64,000 bases of DNA, from positions 124,001 to 188,000 of the forward strand of contig CAVRNR010000022.1 of NCBI GenBank assembly GCA_963722575.1, read 5' to 3'. The stretch's first letter is position 1. Every line of letters begins with the position of its first letter. Of this stretch, positions 19,936 through 28,829 are shown piece by piece. Position numbers and translations under genes: made by a program. The notes beneath the pieces were generated by a model. The model saw nothing but the letters and a program-made list of their open reading frames with translations. It had not been told where the DNA came from and searched no databases. The DNA is from Fen-178 sp963722575. GTDB lineage: Bacteria; Acidobacteriota; Terriglobia; Bryobacterales; Bryobacteraceae.

Positions 19936-21351
19936 ATGGGACAATCTACCGCTGTACCAATTCCGCCGGGCCCAACCGAAAGGGCCATGGAAGGACTTCT
20001 TTCGACCTTGCGCGGCAAAGCGATTCGCCCATCCGATAAGGGGTACGACGCTGCTCGCCGGGTCTACAACGCGATGATCGACCGCCACCCGCGGCTGGTC
20101 GTCCAATGCGCCGATGTCGCCGATGTCGTCCGCTGCGTCAACTTCGCCAGGGACGAAGGTTTGCCTCCCGCGGTGCGCTGCGGCAGCCACAGCGTTCCGG
20201 GCTTTGGAACGTGCGACGGCGGCCTCGTCATCGATCTATCGGGGATGAAAGGCATTTGCGTGGATCCCGTCCGGCGGATCGCGCGCGTCGATGGGGGCTG
20301 CACCTGGCACGATTTCGACCACGCCACGCATGTCTTTGGCCTCGCCACGCCTGGCGGCATCATTTCAACTACCGGCGTTGGCGGCCTCACGTTGGGCGGC
20401 GGCTTTGGCTACCTGTCCCGGCGCTACGGCCTATCGTGCGATAACTTAATCTCGGCCGACGTGGTCACCGCCGACGGCCGGATGTTGACCGCCAGCGCTA
20501 CGGAGAACCAGGACCTTTTCTGGGCCATCCGAGGCGGGGGCGGCAACTTCGGGGTTGTAACTTCGTTCGAGTTCCGGCTTCACCCCGTCGGCACGGTCTA
20601 TGCGGGGCCGGTGCTCTATCCGCTGGAAAAGGCGGACGCGACCCTGCGTTTCTTTGCCGCTTTTATGGCCGGCGCCCCGCGCGAATTGAGCGCGTTCTTC
20701 GCGTACCTGATCGTTCCTCCGGCGCCACCGTTCCCCGAACACCTTCACATGAAGACCATGTGTGGCATGGTCTACGTCTATTCCGGCGATCTGGAAACAG
20801 GAGAGCGGTTAACGCGCCCCTTGCGCGAGTTCGGTCCGCCGGCGTTCGCCCTCGGGCACCCCGCGCCCTATCCCGCCGTGCAGTCGATGTTCGACGGTCT
20901 GTTGCCCCACGGCCTGTATCATTACTGGAAAGCCGATTTTGTCGACGACCTCACCGAGCAGGCGATTGCCGGGCACGTCCGCTACGGTCCTCGGATTCCA
21001 ACCGTACATTCCGCCGTGCACATCTACCCGCTGGACGGAGCGGTTCACGACGTGGCCGCGGACCAGACGGCATTTGCTTACCGGGACGTGAAGTTCACCC
21101 ACATTCTCGCCGCCGTCAGTCCCGACCCCGCGCCCATGCCGCAGTACCGCGAGTGGGTACGCTCGTACTGGTCCGCCCTTCATCCCTACTCCGCCGGAGG
21201 AGCCTACGTGAACTTTCTGATGGATGAGGGTGACGACCGCATCGCGAGCAGTTACCGAGGCAACTACGTGCGCCTGGCCGAAGTCAAAAGGAAGTACGAC
21301 CCAGGTAACCTGTTCCGCGTGAACCAGAACATACGGCCCGCGGCGATGTGA
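19936..21351 (+). CDS. FAD-binding oxidoreductase, BBE/PCMH type, probably bicovalent flavin
   Basis: A 471-residue PCMH-type flavoprotein of the berberine-bridge-enzyme group. AVRCGSHSVPG near residue 80 supplies the His for 8-alpha-histidyl FAD. GYLSRRYGLSCDN near residue 160 supplies the Cys for a second covalent bond. The C-terminal BBE motif GGAYVNFLMDEGDDR, then YDPGNLFRVNQNI, is typical. No signal peptide is seen. GGAGGGG precedes the ATG. The substrate (sugar, alcohol or alkaloid-like) cannot be told. It directly follows the right end of IS B. Confidence 0.88.
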   Translation: MGQSTAVPIPPGPTERAMEGLLSTLRGKAIRPSDKGYDAARRVYNAMIDRHPRLVVQCADVADVVRCVNFARDEGLPPAVRCGSHSVPGFGTCDGGLVIDLSGMKGICVDPVRRIARVDGGCTWHDFDHATHVFGLATPGGIISTTGVGGLTLGGGFGYLSRRYGLSCDNLISADVVTADGRMLTASATENQDLFWAIRGGGGNFGVVTSFEFRLHPVGTVYAGPVLYPLEKADATLRFFAAFMAGAPRELSAFFAYLIVPPAPPFPEHLHMKTMCGMVYVYSGDLETGERLTRPLREFGPPAFALGHPAPYPAVQSMFDGLLPHGLYHYWKADFVDDLTEQAIAGHVRYGPRIPTVHSAVHIYPLDGAVHDVAADQTAFAYRDVKFTHILAAVSPDPAPMPQYREWVRSYWSALHPYSAGGAYVNFLMDEGDDRIASSYRGNYVRLAEVKRKYDPGNLFRVNQNIRPAAM

Positions 21352-21694
21352 GGTTGCTGCGTAGGGCGAGCGGGGCCGGAATTGCGCCGCACGCGGCGTG
21401 TTCCGCCCGGAGCCGCGACCGCTGTTAGAGCGCGCATCGCGCGGCACCGCAGAGTCATGCCGACCGCGTCCGTGGTCTCGCGCCTGTTCCTGGCGCGCTT
21501 TAGACGCCGGACCGGCGGTTCTGGAATGGCCTGCCAGCGGCGGCCGGATACTTACCAGGGATATCATATTTCGATTAACCGATTGGGATTGGTCTCACGC
21601 CCCGAAACCTCTTATCATTGATTTGCCGAGCCCTGTAGGTTATACCTTCACGGAGAGACGGCGCGCACCGAAACCGGTGGTCACGGAGGTTCCT
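21352..21694. other. Intergenic region before the coiled-coil gene
   Basis: About 340 nt with no convincing gene. A short AT-rich stretch (ATATCATATTTCGATTAACC, about 21560-21580) could hold the promoter of the downstream gene. No repeat shared with the rest of the window was noticed. Confidence 0.4.
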
Positions 21695-22423
21695 TTGGAG
21701 TTAATTGTCACGATCCTTTGCACGATGAGTGGAGCCCTGATCGGCACCGCCGTTGGCCTTTTGTTGATGTTCCGCAAGTTCCGGCCGCCCTCACAAGCGG
21801 AGCTGGATTCTCTGCGAGGCAATCTGCAAGCCGCTGAGGCTTCACTGGCCGCGGCAACCGCGGTTTCGGAGAATCTGCGAAAGCAAATCGCGGAACGGGA
21901 CCGCAGCCTTCATGCGAGCAGCGAGGAGCTGAACGAGAAACAACGGCAGCTCGGTTTCGCGATAGCGGAAGCGGAGAAGGCAGCGGCCGAACGTTCGGCG
22001 GCCGAGCAGAAAGCCCGCGAACTGAGCGCCGAGGCGGCTGAAATCACCGGGCGGCGCGCGGAGTTGGAGGCCAAGTTAGAGGAAGAGAAAAACCGTGTCG
22101 CTGAGCAGGCGGGTCAGCAGGCTGCTTCATACGAAGCGCGACTCGATGCCGACAGGCTGCGGATTCAGGAGCTTGGCGGAGAAGTTGCCCGCCTTACCGC
22201 GGAATGCGCCGAACTGAAGGCGCAACTTGGCACGGAACTGGAACGGAGCGGCCAACTGACCGGCCAGATCGCGGAACTGCAAAACGACCGGCAGTCCGCG
22301 GCCAAGGGGATCGAATTGTTGTTGGCGGCCCAGCAGAACCTGTCCCGCTTCCTTAAGCCCGCTTGCGAAGGTGATCCAAACGGCGCCGGCGCCGGGGTGC
22401 CCGTCGAGGCTGCAACGGCGTAA
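21695..22423 (+). CDS. Membrane-anchored coiled-coil protein
   Basis: The start is TTG, with GGAGG 5 nt upstream; no ATG lies nearby. The 242-residue protein begins with one membrane helix (VTILCTMSGALIGTAVGLLL, residues 4-23). It continues as a long Glu/Lys/Ala-rich heptad region to about residue 210, predicted coiled coil (for example AEAEKAAAERSAAEQKA). A short Gly/Ala/Pro tail ends it. RmuC-like and MscS-like scaffolds can look similar, but I see no nuclease domain. Function unknown; the next gene follows by 55 nt. Confidence 0.7.
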   Translation: MELIVTILCTMSGALIGTAVGLLLMFRKFRPPSQAELDSLRGNLQAAEASLAAATAVSENLRKQIAERDRSLHASSEELNEKQRQLGFAIAEAEKAAAERSAAEQKARELSAEAAEITGRRAELEAKLEEEKNRVAEQAGQQAASYEARLDADRLRIQELGGEVARLTAECAELKAQLGTELERSGQLTGQIAELQNDRQSAAKGIELLLAAQQNLSRFLKPACEGDPNGAGAGVPVEAATA

Positions 22424-22478
22424 CCGGAACCTCCACGCCCGCATCCAACTATATAGGAGCGGCTCAGGAGGTTGTGGG

Positions 22479-23414
22479 ATGAAAACGGTACAAGGGGTAG
22501 TGACTGGGATGGTTGCCGTGGCCTTTCTGGCCGCGAGCCCCGGGATTTCGGCTTCCGTCCAGCATGCCGCGGGCATCCCGACTCAACTGGTGATCACCGT
22601 GCGTCCGGCCCCCAGTGGCAGCCGGCCGGAGAGCCTGGAAGCCGGCGACCTGAAGGTTCTGGAGGGCAACACTTCCGCGCCCGTAGTTCGCCTGCAGCGT
22701 CTGGCGGGCGACCTGGGGGACATGCAGCTCTTCGTCTTCCTGGACGATTCCACGCGGTCATCCAGCCTCGGCGTCCAGTTGCCCGAGTTGAAGACGTTTC
22801 TCGAATCCTTACCCGCCACCACTCAAGTCGCGGTGGGTTACATGCGGAACGGCACCTTCGCCCTGGCACAGGCATTCACACCGGATCACCAGAAAGCGGC
22901 CGGTGCCCTGCGCCTGCCGGAGGCCATTCCGGGCGAGAATGGCAGCCCTTACTTTGCGCTTTCGGACCTGGTGGACCATTGGCCGTCGAAACAACAGACC
23001 GGCCGCCGGGCGGTGCTCATGTTGACGGACGGTGTAGACCGCTATTACGGCACGGGGATGATGGACGATCCATACGTCGACGCGGCCATCCACGGCGCTC
23101 TGAAGCAGGGCGTGATGGTTTATGCGATTTATCTTCGCGGCGCGGGCCTCTATGGCCGGAGCCTCTGGGGCACCAACTTCGCGCAATCCCGTCTCAATCA
23201 GGTCAGCCAGGAGACCGGCGGCTATGCCTACTTCCAGGACTTCACCGATCCGGTGGCGATTTCGCCATTTCTGAGCGATTTTAGAGATCGCCTCGATAAT
23301 CAGTACCAGGTGACTATCGAAGCGTTGAATCAGAAGGGTGTCCAACCCGTAAAGCTGCGGACCGAGCTGCCCGGCCTGAAGATCCAAGGCCCCACGCACA
23401 TTTACGTGCGGTAG
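22479..23414 (+). CDS. Secreted VWFA-related acidobacterial protein (TIGR03436-like)
   Basis: A 311-residue protein with a signal peptide (MKTVQGVVTGMVAVAFLAAS). A short beta-rich region (LEAGDLKVLEG) precedes a von Willebrand A-like domain: LFVFLDDSTRSSS stands in for the usual DxSxS metal site, and VLMLTDGVDRY is the second strand. The VWFA-related family is expanded in Acidobacteriota, role unknown. CAGGAGG lies about 7 nt before the ATG. Confidence 0.87.
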   Translation: MKTVQGVVTGMVAVAFLAASPGISASVQHAAGIPTQLVITVRPAPSGSRPESLEAGDLKVLEGNTSAPVVRLQRLAGDLGDMQLFVFLDDSTRSSSLGVQLPELKTFLESLPATTQVAVGYMRNGTFALAQAFTPDHQKAAGALRLPEAIPGENGSPYFALSDLVDHWPSKQQTGRRAVLMLTDGVDRYYGTGMMDDPYVDAAIHGALKQGVMVYAIYLRGAGLYGRSLWGTNFAQSRLNQVSQETGGYAYFQDFTDPVAISPFLSDFRDRLDNQYQVTIEALNQKGVQPVKLRTELPGLKIQGPTHIYVR

Positions 23415-23463
23415 CGCCGCCGCCTTCGCCCACGCGGCGCTGTGGCGACACCGGCGGGGGCTA

Positions 23464-23529
23464 TTTCAGGGACAGGCAACGAAACTCCCAAACGCCAGCG
23501 GCCGGCCGGTTGGGGATTGCGTAGCCCGT
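23464..23529. repeat. 66-nt dispersed repeat, copy 1
   Basis: A 66-nt unit containing CCAAACGCCAGCGGCC, in the same orientation and of the same length as 26060-26125, with scattered substitutions. The two copies bracket the TIGR03435 gene, the truncated SDR and the AT-rich gene. Confidence 0.75.
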
Positions 23530-23577
23530 GAGCGGCTCAATTTGCAAAGCGCCACGGTCGTATCGGACAATACTCAC

Positions 23578-24531
23578 ATGTTCAAATGTCTCTGTCCGAC
23601 CGTTTGTGTTGGGTTGGTCCTGGCGGTATCCCCGCTGCTTGGGCAGACGGCCGCCGCCGGGCCCACATTCAACGTCGCGTCGATAAAGCCGTCCGAACCT
23701 ATCACGCCTGCGATGGTACAGGCGGGAAGAATCCACGCGGGAATGAGGATCGACGGAGCTCGCGTGGATATCGGAAATTTCACGCTGTTGCAACTGATTA
23801 CCAAGGCATACGACGTAAAGACCTATCAGGTTCAAGGCCCCAGTTGGATGACTCCGGTGGCGCAGAGGTTCGATATCGTCGCCAACCTGCCGGCGGGCGC
23901 CACGAAAGATCAGGTCCCGCAAATGCTGCAGGCGCTGTTGGCGGAACGATTCAAGCTCGTCATCCATCGCGACACCAAGGAGCACAACGTGTATGCGCTG
24001 GTGGTCGCCAAGGGAGGGGCTAAGATCAAGGAGACGCAAGCGCAGTTGCCCTCGGGCGATGGCGCCGCTCCCAACCCGGCGGTTACCGGGAGCAGTTCGG
24101 TGACCATCAGCCAGTCCAAAGGCGGTGCGGCGGAAGTCTCCAACGGTGAGGGCGTGCGGCAGCGGATGATCCCTTCGACCGATGGCAAGTCCATCCGCTT
24201 TGAAATCACCAAGGCCAGCATGGCCCTGTTGGCAGAGGGGCTATCGCCCCTGGTGGACCGGCCGATCGTGGATATGACGGAGCTGAAGGGCGACTATGAC
24301 GTGACGTTCGAGATTTCCAGAGAGGAGTTGCTGAATGCCGCGCGGGCGGCCGGCGCAAATGTGCCACAAGGTGCGCCCGGTGCTTCAGCCTCACCTGCCG
24401 AAGCCGCGTCCGATCCGGGCGGTTCGATTTTCACCGCCATACAGAGTTTGGGACTGAAACTCGAACCGCGCAAAGCACCACTGCTCATGATCGTCGTGGA
24501 CCAAGCGGAGAAGATGCCGACGGACAATTAG
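23578..24531 (+). CDS. Soil-associated TIGR03435 family protein
   Basis: A 317-residue secreted protein: signal peptide MFKCLCPTVCVGLVLAVSPL, then the hallmark FNVASIKPSEP. NFTLLQLITKAYDV, QMLQALLAERFKLVIHRDTK and VYALVVAKGG follow in the order typical of the family. It ends with LEPRKAPLLMIVVDQAEK. The family occurs in many copies in Solibacter-like genomes; no function is established. The ATG at 23578 is chosen because it gives a proper signal peptide. Confidence 0.92.
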   Translation: MFKCLCPTVCVGLVLAVSPLLGQTAAAGPTFNVASIKPSEPITPAMVQAGRIHAGMRIDGARVDIGNFTLLQLITKAYDVKTYQVQGPSWMTPVAQRFDIVANLPAGATKDQVPQMLQALLAERFKLVIHRDTKEHNVYALVVAKGGAKIKETQAQLPSGDGAAPNPAVTGSSSVTISQSKGGAAEVSNGEGVRQRMIPSTDGKSIRFEITKASMALLAEGLSPLVDRPIVDMTELKGDYDVTFEISREELLNAARAAGANVPQGAPGASASPAEAASDPGGSIFTAIQSLGLKLEPRKAPLLMIVVDQAEKMPTDN

Positions 24532-24534
24532 CGG

Positions 24535-25173
24535 CTACAGACTCCTTAAGCTAAACCCGCCGTCCACATTCAAAATCTGCCCCGTCGAGTAATCCAGCAG
24601 CCCGTCCGCGATGGCCCTCACCGCCTTCGCCACGTCGCTGCCCTCTCCCATTCGCCGCTGCGGCAACAGTCCTGCTGCGATCTTCTCCTCGTACGCCTTT
24701 TCCACTTTGACGACCATGTCCGTGCGGATAATTCCCGGCCGGATCTCGAAAACCTTCACCCCGAGTTCCGCCAGCCGCTGCGCGTAGAGCGCCACCGACA
24801 TGCTCAGCCCCGCCTTCGAAATGCAGTATTCGCCGCGATTCACCGACGCCGTGTACGCGGAGATCGACGTCACGAACACGATGCGCCCCTCGCCGCGCTC
24901 CGCCATCCACCGCGCGGCCTGCTGCGTGAGAAAGTACGGACCTTTCAGATTGGCGGCCATCAGCTCGTCGAAGCTCTCCTCGGTGGCTTCCAGGATGTCG
25001 CGGCGCTCGCGCGGCGCCATCCCCGCATTGTTTACCAGCAGGTCGAGGCTCGCGAAGCGTTCGCGCGCGAAGCGGACCAGCGCCTCGCGGTCCTCGCGGC
25101 GTGCCAGGTCGCACTGGAAGATCTCGCACCCGGTCTCATCGCGCAGCGATTCGGCGGCGTCGCGGCGGCCGCG
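24535..25173 (-). pseudogene. 5'-truncated duplicate of the SDR gene
   Basis: Homologous to 26195-26832 but lacking the first 40 or so codons, including the TGASRGIG cofactor motif. Identity stops abruptly at 25173/25174. The catalytic Tyr/Lys segment (YCISKAGLSMS) remains. The central 450 nt are almost identical to the complete copy, while the 3' 180 nt differ at many positions. An internal ATG could give a 161-residue product, but without the Rossmann start it should be inactive. Confidence 0.8.
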
Positions 25174-25277
25174 GTAGGTCCGGGGCAGGTCACTAAATCA
25201 AATAGCATTTGGCTTCGGGGCAATAGCGGGCGGTTGCCCCAAGTATGACCCGTCTACAGGGATTGTCAAATCATCAA

Positions 25278-25853
25278 CTAAACGGCAGGCGTCCCCCTTG
25301 CATTCTGCATCACATCAAGTTTGCGTTTCAATGTTTCAATTCGCAAATTCAACGCTTCACGCTTGTTTCGTATACCCTCCTCAGTACTAAGCCAACGGTA
25401 TCGCTTAACTTGTCTCAAAGCGTCCATTGCAATAAAGTAAGGTATCCCAAGTGTCGTAAGACAAATCAAAAAAGCAATAACATTAACTACTAGTGGCATT
25501 TTGGCCAAAAAGACAACACTGAAAGCAGCATTCGAATTAAGCCACTCAGTTAGCTTATCCTCGGTAGGGTGCTGTCTCAAGCCTAGTGTTAATATACCTG
25601 ACGTTAACACTATAGTTAATGTAGCCAAAACTGCAAATAATCTAGTCCAGCAACGCAATATCAAATCATTATAGGTGAAGTCCCGCTTAACTTCATCCTC
25701 CAACATCTTGATTTGAGCTTCAATGGCAGAAATTGAACGTTCCGCCCACCAATCGACAAACCTTGGCCAAATGGATCTGTCGACCCAGTTCTTGAAAAAC
25801 GGAGCCACTAGGAATAAAACAAAAGTAATCGTCAGTGTAATCTGCCACGGCAT
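25278..25853 (-). CDS. AT-rich membrane protein of unknown function
   Basis: A 191-residue protein (MPWQITLTITFVLFLVAPFF) with an N-terminal membrane helix. A charged, probably helical segment (ISAIEAQIKMLEDEVKRD) follows, then two further hydrophobic segments (LFAVLATLTIVLTSGI; MPLVVNVIAFLICLTTLGIP) and a basic C-terminal helix. AAAGGAG lies 5 nt before the ATG. Base composition and codon use are clearly more AT-rich than the neighbours, pointing to recent transfer. It lies between the two SDR copies. No family recognised. Confidence 0.75.
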   Translation of the reverse strand: MPWQITLTITFVLFLVAPFFKNWVDRSIWPRFVDWWAERSISAIEAQIKMLEDEVKRDFTYNDLILRCWTRLFAVLATLTIVLTSGILTLGLRQHPTEDKLTEWLNSNAAFSVVFLAKMPLVVNVIAFLICLTTLGIPYFIAMDALRQVKRYRWLSTEEGIRNKREALNLRIETLKRKLDVMQNARGTPAV

Positions 25854-26194
25854 AAGCTCCTTTGTACCGCCTCCCCTCGCCGTTTGCAAGGGGGTTGAAA
25901 CCTTTTGCCGCTGTCCTGCGTTTTACCGGACATGGCGGAGCCTCCGTCCATTATCGGTCTCGTCACTGCCACACTCGGCCTCTTGACCGCTTTAACCAAC
26001 CTGGCACCGTCGTTTCCAGCATTTCAGGGGCAAGCATTTTAGGCATTTCAGGGACAGCATTCCAGGGACAGGCGACGAAACCCCCAAACGCCAGCGGCCG
26101 ACCGGTTGCGGGTTGCATAGCCCGTCCCTGAAACTCCCAAAATGGGCACCTACAATGTCACGCAATGACGCCGTACGGCACACAACCCAGCCAC
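25854..26194. other. Intergenic region with repeats
   Basis: About 340 nt with no gene. It contains phrases ATTTCAGGG(G/A)CA repeated near 26020, 26045 and 26060, and the second 66-nt repeat (26060-26125). The start of the AT-rich gene's transcript must lie here. Confidence 0.5.
26060..26125. repeat. 66-nt dispersed repeat, copy 2
   Basis: Direct repeat of 23464-23529, same length, shared core CCAAACGCCAGCGGCC and end TAGCCCGT. See the copy at 23464. Confidence 0.75.
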
Positions 26195-26953
26195 CTATAG
26201 ACTCCGAAGGCTGAACCCGCCGTCCACGTTCAGAATCTGGCCCGTCGAGTAATCCAGCAGCCCGTCGGCGATGGCTCTCACGGCCTTCGCTACGTCGATG
26301 CCTTCGCCCAGGCGGCGCTGCGGCAAGAGGCCTCCGGCGATCTGCTCCTCGTACGCCTTTTCCACTTTGGCAATCATGTCCGTGCGGATAATTCCCGGCC
26401 GGATCTCGAAAACCTTCACCCCGAGTTCCGCCAGCCGCTGCGCGTAGAGCGCCACCGACATGCTCAGCCCCGCCTTCGAAATGCAGTATTCGCCGCGATT
26501 CACCGACGCCGTGTACGCGGAGATCAACGTCACGAACACGATGCGCCCCTCGCCGCGCTCCGCCATCCACCGCGCGGCCTGCTGCGTGAGAAAGTACGGA
26601 CCTTTCAGATTGGCGGCCATCAGCTCGTCGAAGCTCTCCTCGGTGGCTTCCAGGATGTCGCGGCGCTCGCGCGGCGCCATCCCCGCATTGTTTACCAGCA
26701 GGTCGAGGCTCGCGAAGCGTTCGCGCGCGAAGCGGACCAGCGCCTCGCGGTCCTCGCGGCGTGCCAGGTCGCACTGGAAGATCTCGCACCCGGTCTCATC
26801 GCGCAGCGATTCGGCGGCGTCGCGGCGGCCGCGCCAGGTCCCAATCACGTTGTGGGTCCTGGCCAGTTCCATGGCGATGGCGCGGCCGATGCCGCGGCTG
26901 GCGCCGGTCACGATGCCATTTGGCTTGGGTTCCCGCGGGAGGCGGTCGGTCAT
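26195..26953 (-). CDS. SDR family oxidoreductase, complete copy
   Basis: A 252-residue short-chain dehydrogenase, best matching 3-ketoacyl-ACP reductase-like members. The cofactor motif VTGASRGIG is at about residues 15-23, LVNNAGMAP near 90, and the catalytic Ser/Tyr/Lys region (ISAYTASVNRGEYCISKAGL) near 145-165. The C-terminal LDYSTGQILNVDGGF is classical. It overlaps the stop of the upstream gene by 4 nt (ATGA), so it is co-transcribed with it. Substrate unknown. Confidence 0.93.
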   Translation of the reverse strand: MTDRLPREPKPNGIVTGASRGIGRAIAMELARTHNVIGTWRGRRDAAESLRDETGCEIFQCDLARREDREALVRFARERFASLDLLVNNAGMAPRERRDILEATEESFDELMAANLKGPYFLTQQAARWMAERGEGRIVFVTLISAYTASVNRGEYCISKAGLSMSVALYAQRLAELGVKVFEIRPGIIRTDMIAKVEKAYEEQIAGGLLPQRRLGEGIDVAKAVRAIADGLLDYSTGQILNVDGGFSLRSL

Positions 26954-27786
26954 ATGCGAACGGCAGTATCCAAAACGAAAGTCAAGCGGGTCTCCGATGG
27001 GACCTTCACGCGCTGTCCCTGGGTGACCGCCTCCGCTCCGGCCCCGGCCGCGGCTCCGGCTCCGCCGCCGATCACCGCGCCCTTGCCGCCGCCCGCGATG
27101 GCGCCGATGATCGCGCCCACCGCCGCCCCGCCGCCCGCTACCTTGGCCGTGCGCTGGCCGCGCGAATCGCTCTCCCGCGAAATGCTCTGCGTGTTGATAT
27201 CCACTACCTGGCCGTTCACCTTAACCGACATCAAGTCAAGCGTCAGCTCCGCGGTGCCGGTCAGTTTGCCGGATTGCTGGGAATCCACCAGCTTGACCAC
27301 CACGTCCGCGCCGCGCGGGATGACGGTCTCGCCACCCATCGTTACCGGTTGGTCCATGCTGGCGGCGAAGGTTTGCCCCACGCGGTTGACTTCCGAATCC
27401 ACGCCGTCGATCATGCGCACCACCAGGTTCGTGCCCGCCGGAAGCTCAACCGATGCGTGTGGCACGGGCGGTGGCGCCTGCGCCGGCGCTGCGTCGTCAT
27501 CGGGCCGCAAAATAGTGGGCTGCGAATCGGGCTGCGCACGCCGGAGCCGCGGCCTTTCGTCGGACGATGCGTCGCGCGCGGGTGCGGGCGCGTAATCGCC
27601 GAACTCGATGCGGACCACATCCGTCACGTCCAGGGTCTCGACCCGGTCTCCGGTATCCACCCTCAACTGCCGGGCTGTACCGCCCAGATAGGTGCCATGA
27701 ATCACCCGGCCGCTCCTGAGCGTCACGGTATCCGCAAAACCGGCCGTTGCAAGGGCCAACGCGATGGCAAGATGTATCAGACGCAT
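26950..27786 (-). CDS. Secreted protein with glycine-zipper C-terminus
   Basis: A 278-residue protein with signal peptide MRLIHLAIALALATAGFA. Residues 20-60 (VTLRSGRVIHGTYLGGTARQ) resemble small beta-barrel modules. A Pro/Ala linker follows, then a beta-rich region (LPAGTNLVVRMIDGVDSE) and a glycine-zipper segment (VGAIIGAIAGGGKGAVIGGG), which may insert in a membrane. ATGA overlap with the SDR gene downstream. Acidobacterial proteins of this plan are common but uncharacterised. Confidence 0.75.
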   Translation of the reverse strand: MRLIHLAIALALATAGFADTVTLRSGRVIHGTYLGGTARQLRVDTGDRVETLDVTDVVRIEFGDYAPAPARDASSDERPRLRRAQPDSQPTILRPDDDAAPAQAPPPVPHASVELPAGTNLVVRMIDGVDSEVNRVGQTFAASMDQPVTMGGETVIPRGADVVVKLVDSQQSGKLTGTAELTLDLMSVKVNGQVVDINTQSISRESDSRGQRTAKVAGGGAAVGAIIGAIAGGGKGAVIGGGAGAAAGAGAEAVTQGQRVKVPSETRLTFVLDTAVRI

Positions 27787-27827
27787 AACTCTCCCCCATT
27801 GTACGACGCGCGACCGCGGGAAGACGT

Positions 27828-28649
27828 TTACAGCTTGCCGCGGACCGCTTCCACAACCGCCTTCCCGCGCTCGAAGGCCGCCCGGTATACCTCCTTGCGC
27901 TGCGCGCGCGTGTACGGAGCGCCGGCGTGGTAGTAATGCTCCAAACCTTTGCCGATCGCGAAGGTTCCGGCGTAAGCGATGGCGCCCTTGGGAATGATGC
28001 CGCCGCCAAACGGAATCTTGCCCGCCAGTTCGCGCGCCAGGGCGCGCCACCCGAACGCGCCGGCCGCAATCGAGAGAATCTCGGCGGCCCGCTCGGAATA
28101 CCCCACTTCCTTGCCGCACGCCGCCGCAATCAGAAACGTCATGCGCACCTGGTTGGCCGTCAGGAATGCCGTGTCGGAGGCGAATTCGCCGAACGCCCAG
28201 GGGAGTTCGCCGAGGCTCGGAACCAGGTCGGGCAGCGCCGTGGCCACCGCGAACACCGCGTTCTCCCGCGACACCGCGTGGATGATGCCCTCCACCACCG
28301 GCTTCCGAAATGGCGCAAACTGGCGTGCCAGCGCCAGCTCCAGATCCTCGTGGTTGTGCAGAATTTCCGCGATGGTGGCTGCGGGGTCGTCGAATCTGAA
28401 AACGTAAGCGTCCTGCGGACAGGGGATTCCCTGCTGGTACAAGACCAGGTCCACCTTGTCAGGCACCCCCGGGTCGCCCGCGCGATACACGTGATCCAGG
28501 GCCGGCCCCAGAAACTCTTCCATGGCGGCGTACCCGGCGCCATCGAAGGCCACCAGCCCGATGCGGACAGGCTGCCGCGCGCGCCGGCCCACTTCATCGG
28601 GATTCAACATTCCAACAGCCGAGCGCGCCTGCTTAATGGCTTTCAACAT
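27828..28649 (-). CDS. DUF697-domain protein
   Basis: A 273-residue protein. The N-terminal half resembles a degenerate small-GTPase-like fold without P-loop (VRIGLVAFDGAGYAAMEEF). The C-terminal half matches DUF697: FLTANQVRMTFLIAAACGKE, AEILSIAAGAFGWRALAREL and PKGAIAYAGTFAIGKGLEHY, with hydrophobic helices. It lies 42 nt upstream of the glycine-zipper gene on the same strand. Function unknown. Confidence 0.75.
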   Translation of the reverse strand: MLKAIKQARSAVGMLNPDEVGRRARQPVRIGLVAFDGAGYAAMEEFLGPALDHVYRAGDPGVPDKVDLVLYQQGIPCPQDAYVFRFDDPAATIAEILHNHEDLELALARQFAPFRKPVVEGIIHAVSRENAVFAVATALPDLVPSLGELPWAFGEFASDTAFLTANQVRMTFLIAAACGKEVGYSERAAEILSIAAGAFGWRALARELAGKIPFGGGIIPKGAIAYAGTFAIGKGLEHYYHAGAPYTRAQRKEVYRAAFERGKAVVEAVRGKL

Positions 28650-28667
28650 ACCGCCATTCTACCGCCG

Positions 28668-28686
28668 GTAGCGCCGGCGATCTTGT
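28668..28686. repeat. Left part of the REP element split by the group II intron (5' exon, IBS1)
   Basis: GTAGCGCCGGCGATCTTGT, identical to the first 19 nt of the intact copy at 4199. The last eight bases, GATCTTGT (28679-28686), form the likely intron-binding site IBS1. The rest of the element resumes at 33192. Confidence 0.85.
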
Positions 28687-28829
28687 GTGTGCCCCAAAGG
28701 GGCTGGTTACCAGTGGGGGAAGGTGTCACCGCCGGTGCAATAATCCCCATATCGCCGGTTGAATTTTCCCCACCCCTGACAGGGGGTCTAGCCGGCATCG
28801 ACTCTGGAATAGAGGAGGTGCCGAACCTG

